Origin: an uncultured Bacteroidales bacterium
GTDB lineage: Bacteria > Bacteroidota > Bacteroidia > Bacteroidales > Paludibacteraceae
DNA length: 64,000 nt
NCBI GenBank assembly: GCA_946411385.1
Contig: CAMKDV010000004.1
Location: 124,001 to 188,000, forward strand
Direction: 5' to 3'
How positions within the stretch are numbered: the stretch's first letter is position 1; the number at the start of each line of letters is the position of its first letter. The notes beneath the pieces are model-generated. The model was given only the letters and a program-made list of their open reading frames with translations, was not told the DNA's origin and did no database searches. Of this stretch, positions 31,257 through 39,819 are shown piece by piece. The position numbers and the translations under genes were made by a program.

Positions 31257-34200
31257 ATGAAGCGAGTGGCGTACATAGTAGCGGTACTGTTGGTATGCAG
31301 CCTGATGGTTGTATACATGCTATCGCTATTGGTGCGCAACGATGCGGTGCAGACCTCTGCCGTGCGCTGGGTGGCAGCCGAGCTGTCGCAGGCGCTGGAT
31401 GCGGAGATAGACGTAAAGCGCGTGGACTATCGCTTCTTCCACACATTGCATATCGACAGCATCTACCTATCCGACCGGCAAGGCGACACGCTGGCTTTCG
31501 TAGGCAGCATGGAGGTGCAGATACATCCACAAGCCCTGCTGGACAGAAAGCTGATAGTAAAGAAAGTGGCGATAGACAATCCGTACGTCAACCTGCACGA
31601 CAAGAACTACGAGTTCATCCTACAGGCGCTGCGTTCGGACGAGAAGAAAGAGGAGAAAGAGAAATGGAAGGTGGAAAGCATAAACGTGAAAGACGTGGAG
31701 ATCACCAACCTGCGTGCACGCTACGACACCTTGTTGCTGAAAGATGCCGAGGCACGTCTGGCGCTGGAGAACCTCGACAAGCAGCACATAGATGCCTCAG
31801 TCAAGACCTTGCACGGGCGCATCATCAACGTGCGCACATTCGGCAGACGGGAGAAAACACTGTTCGAGCTATGCGATGCGGAAGCCGAAGTGCATATGAC
31901 TCCCACATCCATCGACATGCCACGGCTGCTCGTACGATTGCCGCATTCCGAACTGAACAGCGAGGTGGTACATATCAGCAAAGAGGCGTTCACACTGAGG
32001 CTGAACGATGCCTACTGCTCGCTAAGGGATATAGGTCTGTTCGTGCCGCAAGTGCGCACATTGGACGGCAAACTAAGCCTGACGGCAGCGCTGACGGGTA
32101 ACACAGACTCGATTTTCCTGGACGAGCTACGCGTGTCGTACAAGGACCGGCAGTTCTTCCTCGGTACAGCCACCGCCTTCCATTGGCAGAACTTCGACAG
32201 TCTGCAGCTGCGTGCGGAATGTCAGGACCTGATGTTACGTGCCGGATTGCTGCAAGACTTCCTTGCCGACCTGCTGGATGCCCCATATCAGATGCCCAAG
32301 CAAGTTTTCCGCTTGGGCGAGATGCACTATACGGGCGTGATGGAAGGTCGAATGCGCGACATGAACCTACACGGACGGTTCCGCACAGCCCTCGGCGCCA
32401 TCAGCACCAACGGCCACGCACAGATAGGCGCGAAGTTTGACGAACTGACCTTCAACGGCAGCATAGGCACCAAACGCTTCAAGCTGGGACAACTGCTGGA
32501 CAACAAAGACCTGGGTACGCTGACGATGAACGCCTACATCAACGGCCATTCTGCCAAAGATCATCCGGCACACGGCCTATTCCGCGGCGATATACACCAA
32601 CTGACCTACAAGGGCTACACCTACACGAACATCCGTCTGGACGGCAACTTTGGTGACAACAGTCTGGGAGGTACGCTGCAAAGCGATGATCCGAACATCA
32701 ACCTGTCGGTAGACGGACTGGTGGACCTGAGCGAGACGGCGCCGAGCATCAACGTGACGCTCGACCTGCGCCATCTGAGGCTGGACTCCCTTCACCTGAC
32801 CGACAAACTGACGGAGAGCGATCTACAGATGAAGCTGTACGTCAACTTCTCCGGCACGCATATCGACCACCTGAACGGCTATCTGGTAATGGACAGCCTG
32901 ATGTTTACCAACGATGGCGACACCACACGCATGGCGCAGCTGAAGATATTGGCGGAATCTGATAGCGACGATCCCACACATCATAACCTCAAGCTGCAGT
33001 CGGACTATGCCGTCGGGCGCTTTGCGGGACACTTCAGCTATACCGAGTTGGGTACAACCATGCAGAAGATAGCCGTACACTACCTGCCGCACCTATTTGA
33101 CGCCTCGATGCGCGAGAAGCTGCTCAAGCGTCCGTCCACCACCAAGGCGGCCTTCTACCTGTACGCCCACGATCTGGACGAACTGCTGGACGTACTGCCG
33201 GTGAACATCTCGCAGAGCGGCAGTCTGACGCTGAAAGGCATGGTGGACGAGCGGCAGAAGCGGCTGGCAATAAGCGGCGTGATACCCGTGTTGCGCATAG
33301 GGCGGCAAGAGATAAGCGACATCATCCTGTCGCTCGACAACAAAGATGACCGCATCAATTTCCGCGCGTCGGCAGAAGTAGACCTGCCCGACACGCTGGA
33401 TCTGGGCAATGCCAACGTGCTGCTAACCTCCTCCGCATGGAACGACAGCTTGCTGCTATCCGTCAACCTGAGCAACGATGCGGAAGAGGTGTACGGCGGT
33501 CATATAGACCTGCTAACCACGTTCAGCGAATATGCCCACAAGCCCGTGATAACGACACAAATACTACCGTCGGAGATGTACGTAGCCAACACCCCGTGGA
33601 GCATCGACCACGCCCGGCTGACCTATACCGTGGCCGACACAGCGCTGCTGGTGGATGACCTGTGGATAGGCAACTACGAGAAATTCATCTACATGGACGG
33701 CATCGCTTCGCGTAAGCACGAGGACTCGTTGAACGTGCGGCTGCAGAACATCGATCTGGCGGGCATACTGGGCATGACGCTCCTACCCGAACAGACGCTG
33801 ACGGCACAGGGCAAGATCACCGGTCAGGCCACGCTGTACGGCATACTGGCCAACCTGATGCTGGATGCCAACCTGCACGTACAGAATGCCGGACTGAACG
33901 GCTATCCGATAGGTGACGCAGATGCCTGGGCGAAGTTTGACGCACAGCGCAAGGCGGTGGAGATAGGCGGCGAGGTGCATGAGGGCGAGAGGCGCGTGGC
34001 GCAGGTAAGCGGACTAATTACGCCAACAATCGACAAATCATGGGAGCTGCACATACAACCGGACTCTTTCAACCTGGGATTTGTGAACCATTGGACCAAA
34101 TCGTTCCTGTCTGACCTGGAAGGACGAGGCACAGGCATCGTACATATTCTGGGCAGGGACAAGAAGACATGGGTGCTGGTAGCCGCCAAGCCGCACAACG

Positions 34201-35654
34201 TAGGTATCACGGTGCCCTTCACCGGAGGACGATACTACATCAACGACACCATCTACATGGACAGTACTTCTATCCGCTTCCCGCACCATACTGCCTACGA
34301 CAAAGAGGGACATACAGTTAGGCTGGACGGAGCGGTGACGCACCGCTACTTCAGGAACTTCCAGTTCAACCTCAACATCCTCGCCGACAAAGCCATCGTG
34401 CTGGACCTGCCGGCAGGCAATGATGCCACATTCTACGGCAAGGTATATGCCACCGGCGGCGTACGCATCAACGGCGACGAGAGGCAACTGAACCTGAAAG
34501 CCCAAGCCAGTGCCAACAGCGGTTCGGTATTCCACCTCAATCTGTTCGGCATGAGTACGGCGAAAGAGAGCAGCTTCATCACCTTTGTGAACCATGACGA
34601 GCCAGAGCCCATCAAGATCAAAGGCAAGCGCAAGAAAAGACAGCGGCAGCAGCAGACGGCTATGGGGCTGAACCTGGATATGTACGTCAATGTGGATCAG
34701 AGCACGCAGCTCGTCACGCATTTCGGCACGAACTCGGATGATATACTTCGCGGCAGAGGCGAGGGCGATATGCGCATACGGCTGCAGAACGACGATCTGT
34801 CGTTGCAAGGCACGCTGACGTTCCGCCAAGGCTCGCTGAGCTATGCGCTGGGCAAGATGGTGCACCGCGATTTCAGCATCGTGGACGGATCAACCATCAC
34901 ATGGAACGGCTCGCCCGACGATATGGATGTGAACATCGCCGCCAAGTACCACGTAGTGGCGTCACTCAAGGATCTGTTCGGCAGCGATGTATCGTCGCTA
35001 CAGACCAACCGCACCTCCGTGCCGGTGAACTGCATCATCTATATGCGCGACAAGCTGCTCAACCCCATCCTGTCGTTCGGCATCGAGCTGCCACAATCGG
35101 ACGAGAGCGTGCAATCGCAAGTACGGTCGCTCATCAACTCCGACGACATGCTGATGCGTGAGGTGCTCTACCTGCTCGTATTCAACCGCTTCTTTACGCC
35201 CGAATACCTGCGAAGCACGAACACGACGGGATTGAACGAGACCTACTCGCTGCTATCATCGACCATCACCGGGCAGATCAACTCCTGGCTGAGCAAGCTA
35301 ACGAACATCGTGACTTTCGGCATCAATTTCCGTACCGACGGCGAAGGAGCCGATGCGGCACAGGAATATGAGGCGCAGTTCTCCATCCAGCCTATCGAAC
35401 GGCTGCTGATCAACGGCAACGTGGGTTATCGCTATAACGACCTGAACAACCGACCTGTGTTTGGCGACCTGGATATAGAATATATCATCACCGAGGATGG
35501 CAAAGTGCGCGTGAAAGGCTTTACCCACTCTGTGGACAAATATTCGCTGCGTCAGGCGAACATGGTGGAGGGTGTAGGCGTGGTATTCAAGCACGATTTC
35601 AACTGGGGTGACGCCTTCCGCAACGCTGAACGGAGGAAACAAAAAAAGAAATAA
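31257..35654 (+). CDS. tamB: Translocation/assembly module protein TamB
   Basis: TamB-like (DUF490, AsmA-superfamily) proteins are long inner-membrane-anchored beta-groove proteins that span the periplasm and take part in outer-membrane lipid transport and protein assembly. This one has 1465 residues, usual for Bacteroidota. An N-terminal membrane anchor (YIVAVLLVCSLMVVYMLSLL) is followed by an AsmA-like start (IDSIYLSDRQGDTLAFVGSM, LIVKKVAIDNPYVNL) and then ~1000 residues of amphipathic beta-strands. The conserved C-terminal DUF490 region is GRGEGDMRIRLQNDDLSLQG, YALGKMVHRDFSIVDGSTI and LFGSDVSSLQTN. uvrB begins 4 bases after the stop, so the two are cotranscribed. Confidence 0.93.
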   Translation: MKRVAYIVAVLLVCSLMVVYMLSLLVRNDAVQTSAVRWVAAELSQALDAEIDVKRVDYRFFHTLHIDSIYLSDRQGDTLAFVGSMEVQIHPQALLDRKLIVKKVAIDNPYVNLHDKNYEFILQALRSDEKKEEKEKWKVESINVKDVEITNLRARYDTLLLKDAEARLALENLDKQHIDASVKTLHGRIINVRTFGRREKTLFELCDAEAEVHMTPTSIDMPRLLVRLPHSELNSEVVHISKEAFTLRLNDAYCSLRDIGLFVPQVRTLDGKLSLTAALTGNTDSIFLDELRVSYKDRQFFLGTATAFHWQNFDSLQLRAECQDLMLRAGLLQDFLADLLDAPYQMPKQVFRLGEMHYTGVMEGRMRDMNLHGRFRTALGAISTNGHAQIGAKFDELTFNGSIGTKRFKLGQLLDNKDLGTLTMNAYINGHSAKDHPAHGLFRGDIHQLTYKGYTYTNIRLDGNFGDNSLGGTLQSDDPNINLSVDGLVDLSETAPSINVTLDLRHLRLDSLHLTDKLTESDLQMKLYVNFSGTHIDHLNGYLVMDSLMFTNDGDTTRMAQLKILAESDSDDPTHHNLKLQSDYAVGRFAGHFSYTELGTTMQKIAVHYLPHLFDASMREKLLKRPSTTKAAFYLYAHDLDELLDVLPVNISQSGSLTLKGMVDERQKRLAISGVIPVLRIGRQEISDIILSLDNKDDRINFRASAEVDLPDTLDLGNANVLLTSSAWNDSLLLSVNLSNDAEEVYGGHIDLLTTFSEYAHKPVITTQILPSEMYVANTPWSIDHARLTYTVADTALLVDDLWIGNYEKFIYMDGIASRKHEDSLNVRLQNIDLAGILGMTLLPEQTLTAQGKITGQATLYGILANLMLDANLHVQNAGLNGYPIGDADAWAKFDAQRKAVEIGGEVHEGERRVAQVSGLITPTIDKSWELHIQPDSFNLGFVNHWTKSFLSDLEGRGTGIVHILGRDKKTWVLVAAKPHNVGITVPFTGGRYYINDTIYMDSTSIRFPHHTAYDKEGHTVRLDGAVTHRYFRNFQFNLNILADKAIVLDLPAGNDATFYGKVYATGGVRINGDERQLNLKAQASANSGSVFHLNLFGMSTAKESSFITFVNHDEPEPIKIKGKRKKRQRQQQTAMGLNLDMYVNVDQSTQLVTHFGTNSDDILRGRGEGDMRIRLQNDDLSLQGTLTFRQGSLSYALGKMVHRDFSIVDGSTITWNGSPDDMDVNIAAKYHVVASLKDLFGSDVSSLQTNRTSVPVNCIIYMRDKLLNPILSFGIELPQSDESVQSQVRSLINSDDMLMREVLYLLVFNRFFTPEYLRSTNTTGLNETYSLLSSTITGQINSWLSKLTNIVTFGINFRTDGEGADAAQEYEAQFSIQPIERLLINGNVGYRYNDLNNRPVFGDLDIEYIITEDGKVRVKGFTHSVDKYSLRQANMVEGVGVVFKHDFNWGDAFRNAERRKQKKK

Positions 35655-35658
35655 GCCC

Positions 35659-37722
35659 ATGTTCAGTCTGGAATCGACATATAAGCCTACCGGTGACCAG
35701 CCGGAAGCCATCGCCCAACTGGTGGATGGTATTCGTTCGGGCGTGAAAGCAGAGACGCTGCTCGGTGTGACGGGTAGCGGCAAGACGTTCACCATAGCCA
35801 ACGTCATCGCCCAGCTGAACAGGCCGACGCTCATTCTGAGCCACAACAAGACACTTGCGGCACAGCTGTACTCGGAGATGAAGATGTTCTTCCCGCACAA
35901 TGCGGTGGAGTATTTCGTCAGCTACTACGACTACTATCAGCCCGAAGCCTATATCCCTTCGACCGACACGTACATCGAGAAAGACCTGAGCATCAACGAG
36001 GAGATTGACCGGCTGAGGCTGTCGGCTACGGCGGCATTGCTGTCAGGCAGGAAGGATGTGATTGTCGTATCGTCGGTGAGCTGCCTGTACGGCATAGGCA
36101 GTCCGCAAGATTTCTCGCTCAACTGCATATCCATCCGGCGCGATCAGAGCATCATGATGGAGGAGTTTCTGAAGACGCTGGTGGCAGCACAATATATCCG
36201 CAACGATATGGACCTGACGCGCGGACGATTTCGCGTGAAAGGCGACACGGTGGACATAGCGCTTGCCTATGCCGACTATATATTGCGCGTGGAGTTCTTC
36301 GGCAATACGATTGATGCCATCTGTGCGCTGGAACCGGTAACGATGAACCTGATTGAGGAGTTTGACTACATCAACATCTACCCCGCTACCATCTTCTGCA
36401 CCAGTCAGGAGAGCATCAACCGTGCATTAGGCGAGATAAAGAAAGACCTGGACGACCAGATAGCCTTTTTCCACAACGAGGGCAAGGAGCTGGAAGCCAA
36501 GCGCATCGACGAGCGCGTGCACTATGACCTGGAGATGATACAGGAGTTGGGCTACTGCTCGGGCGTGGAGAACTACAGCCGCTATTTCGACGGGCGTGAG
36601 CCGGGTACGCCGCCATACTGCCTGCTGGATTATTTTCCAGACGATATGCTGGTGGTAGTGGACGAGAGCCACGTGACCATCCCGCAGATACATGCTATGT
36701 ACGGCGGTGACAGATCGCGCAAGGACAATCTGGTGCAGTACGGTTTTCGTCTGCCTGCGGCACGCGACAACCGTCCGCTCACCTTCGATGAATGGGAGCA
36801 GAAGACCGGCATCAGCAGCGAGGCTTTTGCGGAGGCGGATGGCATGAAGCGCCAAACGATCTTCCTGTCTGCCACGCCGGCGGAATATGAGCTGGAGCAA
36901 TCGGAAGGTCTGGTGGTGGAACAGCTGATCCGTCCGACCGGACTGCTGGATCCGGAGATAGTGGTGCGCCCGTCGGAGCATCAGGTGGATGACCTGATGG
37001 AGGAGATACAGGTGCGCATCGAGCGCGAAGAGCGCGTGCTGGTGACGACGCTCACCAAACGCATGGCGGAGGAGCTGGATGACTATCTGAGGCAGTACGG
37101 CGTGCGATCGGCATACATCCATTCGGACGTGGATACGATAGAGCGCATCAAGATCATGGAAGATCTGCGCAAAGGACTGTACGACGTGCTGGTAGGCGTC
37201 AACCTGCTCAGGGAAGGACTGGACTTGCCGGAAGTGTCGCTGGTGGCTATACTGGATGCGGACAAAGAAGGTTTTTTGCGTGACCATCGTTCGTTGACGC
37301 AGACGGCAGGTCGTGCCGCACGGCATGTGAATGGCATGGTGATCATGTACGCCGACCGCATCACGCGCTCGATGCAGCAGACCATCGACGAGACCAACCG
37401 CCGACGCACCAAACAGATAGCCTACAACACCGAGCACCACATCACGCCTACCGCCATCAAGAAAGAGATCAACACCGGTGCGCTGGCATCACTATATAAG
37501 GATGCAGAGAAAGAGCGCGAAGCCGTGCAGCAACGCATACGCGAGAGTTGGAAGGATGCAGCATGGCAGAAGATGAACGCCAAGGAGCTGCAGAAAGCTG
37601 CCGACCAGAAACGCAAACAAATGCTTGCCGCAGCCAAAGACCTCAATTTTGACCTGGCTGCCACGCTGAGGGACGAACTGCTGGAAATGGAGAACCGCAT
37701 ACAGATACTAACCGGAACATAA
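35659..37722 (+). CDS. uvrB: Excinuclease ABC subunit B
   Basis: UvrB is the damage-verifying helicase-like subunit of nucleotide excision repair. The start at 35659 (MFSLESTYKPTGDQ) gives 687 residues, the standard length; a frame beginning inside tamB at 35608 is rejected. Walker A is GVTGSGKT (residues 36-43), the beta-hairpin is YYDYYQPEAYIPSTDTY, Walker B VVVDESHV, and helicase motif VI region DKEGFLRDHRSLTQTAGRAA. The C-terminal UVR coiled coil (AAKDLNFDLAATLRDELLEM) that contacts UvrC is intact. It is between tamB (4 bases) and a CPBP protease gene (9 bases), all in one direction. Confidence 0.97.
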   Translation: MFSLESTYKPTGDQPEAIAQLVDGIRSGVKAETLLGVTGSGKTFTIANVIAQLNRPTLILSHNKTLAAQLYSEMKMFFPHNAVEYFVSYYDYYQPEAYIPSTDTYIEKDLSINEEIDRLRLSATAALLSGRKDVIVVSSVSCLYGIGSPQDFSLNCISIRRDQSIMMEEFLKTLVAAQYIRNDMDLTRGRFRVKGDTVDIALAYADYILRVEFFGNTIDAICALEPVTMNLIEEFDYINIYPATIFCTSQESINRALGEIKKDLDDQIAFFHNEGKELEAKRIDERVHYDLEMIQELGYCSGVENYSRYFDGREPGTPPYCLLDYFPDDMLVVVDESHVTIPQIHAMYGGDRSRKDNLVQYGFRLPAARDNRPLTFDEWEQKTGISSEAFAEADGMKRQTIFLSATPAEYELEQSEGLVVEQLIRPTGLLDPEIVVRPSEHQVDDLMEEIQVRIEREERVLVTTLTKRMAEELDDYLRQYGVRSAYIHSDVDTIERIKIMEDLRKGLYDVLVGVNLLREGLDLPEVSLVAILDADKEGFLRDHRSLTQTAGRAARHVNGMVIMYADRITRSMQQTIDETNRRRTKQIAYNTEHHITPTAIKKEINTGALASLYKDAEKEREAVQQRIRESWKDAAWQKMNAKELQKAADQKRKQMLAAAKDLNFDLAATLRDELLEMENRIQILTGT

Positions 37723-37731
37723 AAGAAGCAC

Positions 37732-38616
37732 ATGACAAACGGTATTCACGCACATCTTCATCCGCTACTGAAGCTTGCCGAATGGCTGAGCATCATCGTT
37801 GTGGCGATAGCCGTGGTGATGGCGGCATGGCTGGTGTTGCCCATCGATCATGCCGATACGTTCAATCTGCTGATCTTCCAGGCAGTGCAGGCCGTCTGCA
37901 CCTTCATCGTGCCGGCATGGATAGTGGCTATACTATGGAGCGAGCAGCCGAAGGATTATCTGCATCTGAAGCCTCTGGAGCAGACCGACCAGACGTTGCT
38001 GCTTCTGGCTATTGCTACGATCATCTGCGCGCTGCCGCTTATCAACTACTTGGCGTACCTCAACAGCCGGATCAGCCTGCCGGAAAGTATGCAAGGGTTG
38101 GAAGCAAAGATGCGTGAGATGGAGGATCGTGCCGCCGAACTGCTGAAAGCATTTATGACGGTGGAGAAAGGTTCGATGGTGATGCTGCTGTTCAACATCG
38201 TGGTGCTGGCTATCATTCCCGCCATAGGCGAGGAGATGACTTTCCGCTGCGTGCTGCAATCCTTCTTCCACCGCAACAGGCATCTGGCGGTGTGGATGAC
38301 GGCATTCATCTTCTCGTTCATCCATTTTCAGTTCTACGGTTTTATTCCGCGTATGCTGCTGGGCGCCTTGCTGGGCTACGCGCTGGTATGGACGGACAAC
38401 CTGATCTACAGCATCACCATGCACGCCACCAACAATATGATGGCAGTGCTACTGTTCTATATAGCCACTTTCGTGCTGCAGCTGCCCGACGGAGAGTTGG
38501 ATTACCTCGGTACGGGCGACACGTGGTGGCTCACAGCGATCAGCCTGCCGCTGACCGCCGTGTGCATCTACCTCTTCCGCCGGCGTGCCCGGCAACTATC
38601 GCTTGCGCAGCACTAA
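37732..38616 (+). CDS. CPBP-family intramembrane glutamic endopeptidase
   Basis: The 294-residue protein has about eight membrane helices. The ABI/CPBP catalytic motifs are present: GEEMTFR (Glu167/Glu168, Arg172) in one helix, FIFSFIHFQFYGF with the conserved His in the next, and the third motif HATNNMMAV. Relatives of the Rce1 type cleave membrane-bound substrates, and in bacteria are linked to peptide maturation or self-immunity. The substrate is not known. It follows uvrB by 9 bases and is the last gene of the plus-strand unit. An insertion of ~35 charged residues (EAKMREMEDRAAELLKAFMT) lies between early helices. Confidence 0.9.
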   Translation: MTNGIHAHLHPLLKLAEWLSIIVVAIAVVMAAWLVLPIDHADTFNLLIFQAVQAVCTFIVPAWIVAILWSEQPKDYLHLKPLEQTDQTLLLLAIATIICALPLINYLAYLNSRISLPESMQGLEAKMREMEDRAAELLKAFMTVEKGSMVMLLFNIVVLAIIPAIGEEMTFRCVLQSFFHRNRHLAVWMTAFIFSFIHFQFYGFIPRMLLGALLGYALVWTDNLIYSITMHATNNMMAVLLFYIATFVLQLPDGELDYLGTGDTWWLTAISLPLTAVCIYLFRRRARQLSLAQH

Positions 38617-38662
38617 ATGCCATGCACTGGCAGGACGGAAGCCTGAGATACAAGTATAGCGA

Positions 38663-39109
38663 TTAAGCCAATCGGGATTGAACGACCTGTGCCACCATCT
38701 TGCCGTCGGCATTAGGCAGAGCCGCCTTGATGGCTTTGACAAACAGGCCCATGTTCTTCTTTTCAGCCGACCAGCCGTTGGATGCTTGGGCCTCAGCGAA
38801 GGCACGAACGATATCCTCTTCCGTAGCAGCCTTGGGCAGGAAGGTCTCCAACACATCTATCTGCGCCTGCTCGGCGTCAGCCAGCTCTTTGCGGCCGGCA
38901 GCTATGTACTGCTCCACCGACTCCTGGCGCTGCTTGACCATCTTTTTGAAGATCTGGATCTCGTCAGCCTCCGTCAGTTCTTTACCGGCATTCTCCTTGC
39001 TGGTCTGCCAGTTGAGAAAGGCACTCTTGATGGCGCGCAGCGTCTCGGTGCGCACGGTATCATGGCTTTTCATTGCCTCCATGATCAAGGCATTCAATTC
39101 GTTTTTCAT
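38663..39109 (-). CDS. GatB/YqeY domain protein
   Basis: The 148-residue helical protein is YqeY-like: LIMEAMKSHDTVRTETLRAI, KMVKQRQESVEQYIAAGR, DVLETFLPKAATEEDIVRAF and a C-terminal NADGKMVAQVVQSRL. It resembles the tail domain of GatB, the amidotransferase subunit that contacts tRNA. Stand-alone YqeY proteins are widespread and probably act on tRNA or in amidotransfer, but no role is proven. It is convergent with the CPBP gene (46-base gap) and 71 bases downstream of the repeat-protein gene. Confidence 0.93.
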   Translation of the reverse strand: MKNELNALIMEAMKSHDTVRTETLRAIKSAFLNWQTSKENAGKELTEADEIQIFKKMVKQRQESVEQYIAAGRKELADAEQAQIDVLETFLPKAATEEDIVRAFAEAQASNGWSAEKKNMGLFVKAIKAALPNADGKMVAQVVQSRLA

Positions 39110-39180
39110 ATCAGGAAAATGTTAATTCAATTCAGTACCGCATAAACGGCTTTCTGTGTTAGCGTTTGGCACGGCCGGCG

Positions 39181-39633
39181 TCACATCATCATCAGCAATA
39201 CAGGGAGCGGCATCAAGCCGTCGAACGAGAAGAGGACGTCGCTGCTGTAGGTAGATTTGCCGCGGTAGATGTGGCCGTGGCTGACGGTATAAAGGATGTC
39301 GCTGCTGTAGGTAGATTTGCCGCGATAGATGTACGTGCCGTCGAAGGTAAAGAGGATATCGCTGCTATAGGACGAACGTCCGCGGTAGATGTATTCGCCA
39401 TCCCAGGTATAGAGGATATCGCTGCTGTAGGAACTGCTACCGTTGTAAATATACTTCCCGTCGAACGAATAGAGGATATCGCTGCTGTAGGTCGAGCGGC
39501 CACGGTAGATGGCTTTGCCGTCGAAGGAATAGAGGATATCGCTGCTGTAGGACGAGTTGCCCTTATAGAAATGAACCTGTGCCATAGCTGTCACGCTTAA
39601 AAAGGTTAATAGTATCAGTAGAAGTCGTTTCAT
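39181..39633 (-). CDS. Small secreted protein of six 20-residue repeats
   Basis: From 39633 (MKRLLLILLTFLSVTAMAQ) the protein has 150 residues: a signal peptide, then six copies of a 20-residue unit with consensus S-S/T-Y-S-S-D-I-L-Y-x-F-D-G-K-x-I-Y-R-G-R/K. The DNA unit is exactly 60 bases and very well kept; for example the plus-strand decamer gctgctgtag recurs at 39241, 39301, 39421, 39481 and 39541 (one change at 39361). The last unit degenerates and ends in LMPLPVLLMMM. An alternating Tyr/Asp/Gly beta-hairpin per unit suggests a closed beta structure; I am reminded of 'beta-flower'-type repeat proteins but cannot confirm this. It has its own promoter at 39680-39711. Function unknown. Confidence 0.72.
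   Translation of the reverse strand: MKRLLLILLTFLSVTAMAQVHFYKGNSSYSSDILYSFDGKAIYRGRSTYSSDILYSFDGKYIYNGSSSYSSDILYTWDGEYIYRGRSSYSSDILFTFDGTYIYRGKSTYSSDILYTVSHGHIYRGKSTYSSDVLFSFDGLMPLPVLLMMM
39235..39594. repeat. Six tandem 60-base coding repeats
   Basis: The unit is repeated six times with exactly 60-base spacing inside the small secreted-protein gene. Both the nucleotide and the amino-acid sequences are conserved, which points to recent amplification or gene conversion. Copy number may vary between strains. Confidence 0.85.
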
Positions 39634-39679
39634 ATACATTTTTGCATATAGGTCATTGTGCGCCTACATAAAGTAAATG

Positions 39680-39711
39680 CAAAGTTACGAAAAAAATCTG
39701 ACATTTGCAAG
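39680..39711 (-). promoter_or_regulatory. Promoter for the 20-residue-repeat protein gene
   Basis: Minus strand: TAACTTTG at 39687-39680 followed by CATTTAC, with a near-consensus -33 (CTTG) 20 bases upstream at 39711-39708. About 45 nt before the start codon. Confidence 0.75.
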
Positions 39712-39752
39712 TGAGAGGGAGATTTTTTCGCGGAAAAGATGCATATTTACGC

Positions 39753-39780
39753 AAAAAGCAGCTCCAGGGAGCCGCTTTTT
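39753..39780 (-). terminator. Hairpin terminator after the 3129-residue protein gene
   Basis: AAAAAGCAGCTC (from 39753) pairs with GAGCCGCTTTTT (to 39780) with one mismatch and a 4-nt loop. The A/T arms give the U-tract in either direction. A small extra inverted repeat, TGACCT/AGGTCA, lies at 39793-39808, between it and the stop codon at 39820. Confidence 0.72.
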
Positions 39781-39819
39781 GTGTAAATAGGATGACCTCA
39801 AAAGGTCAGAGTACAGCGC

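Noticed and set aside
39235..39594. CRISPR-like array because of regular 60-base spacing
   Set aside because: Repeats are contiguous in-frame coding units with no unique spacers and no cas genes nearby.
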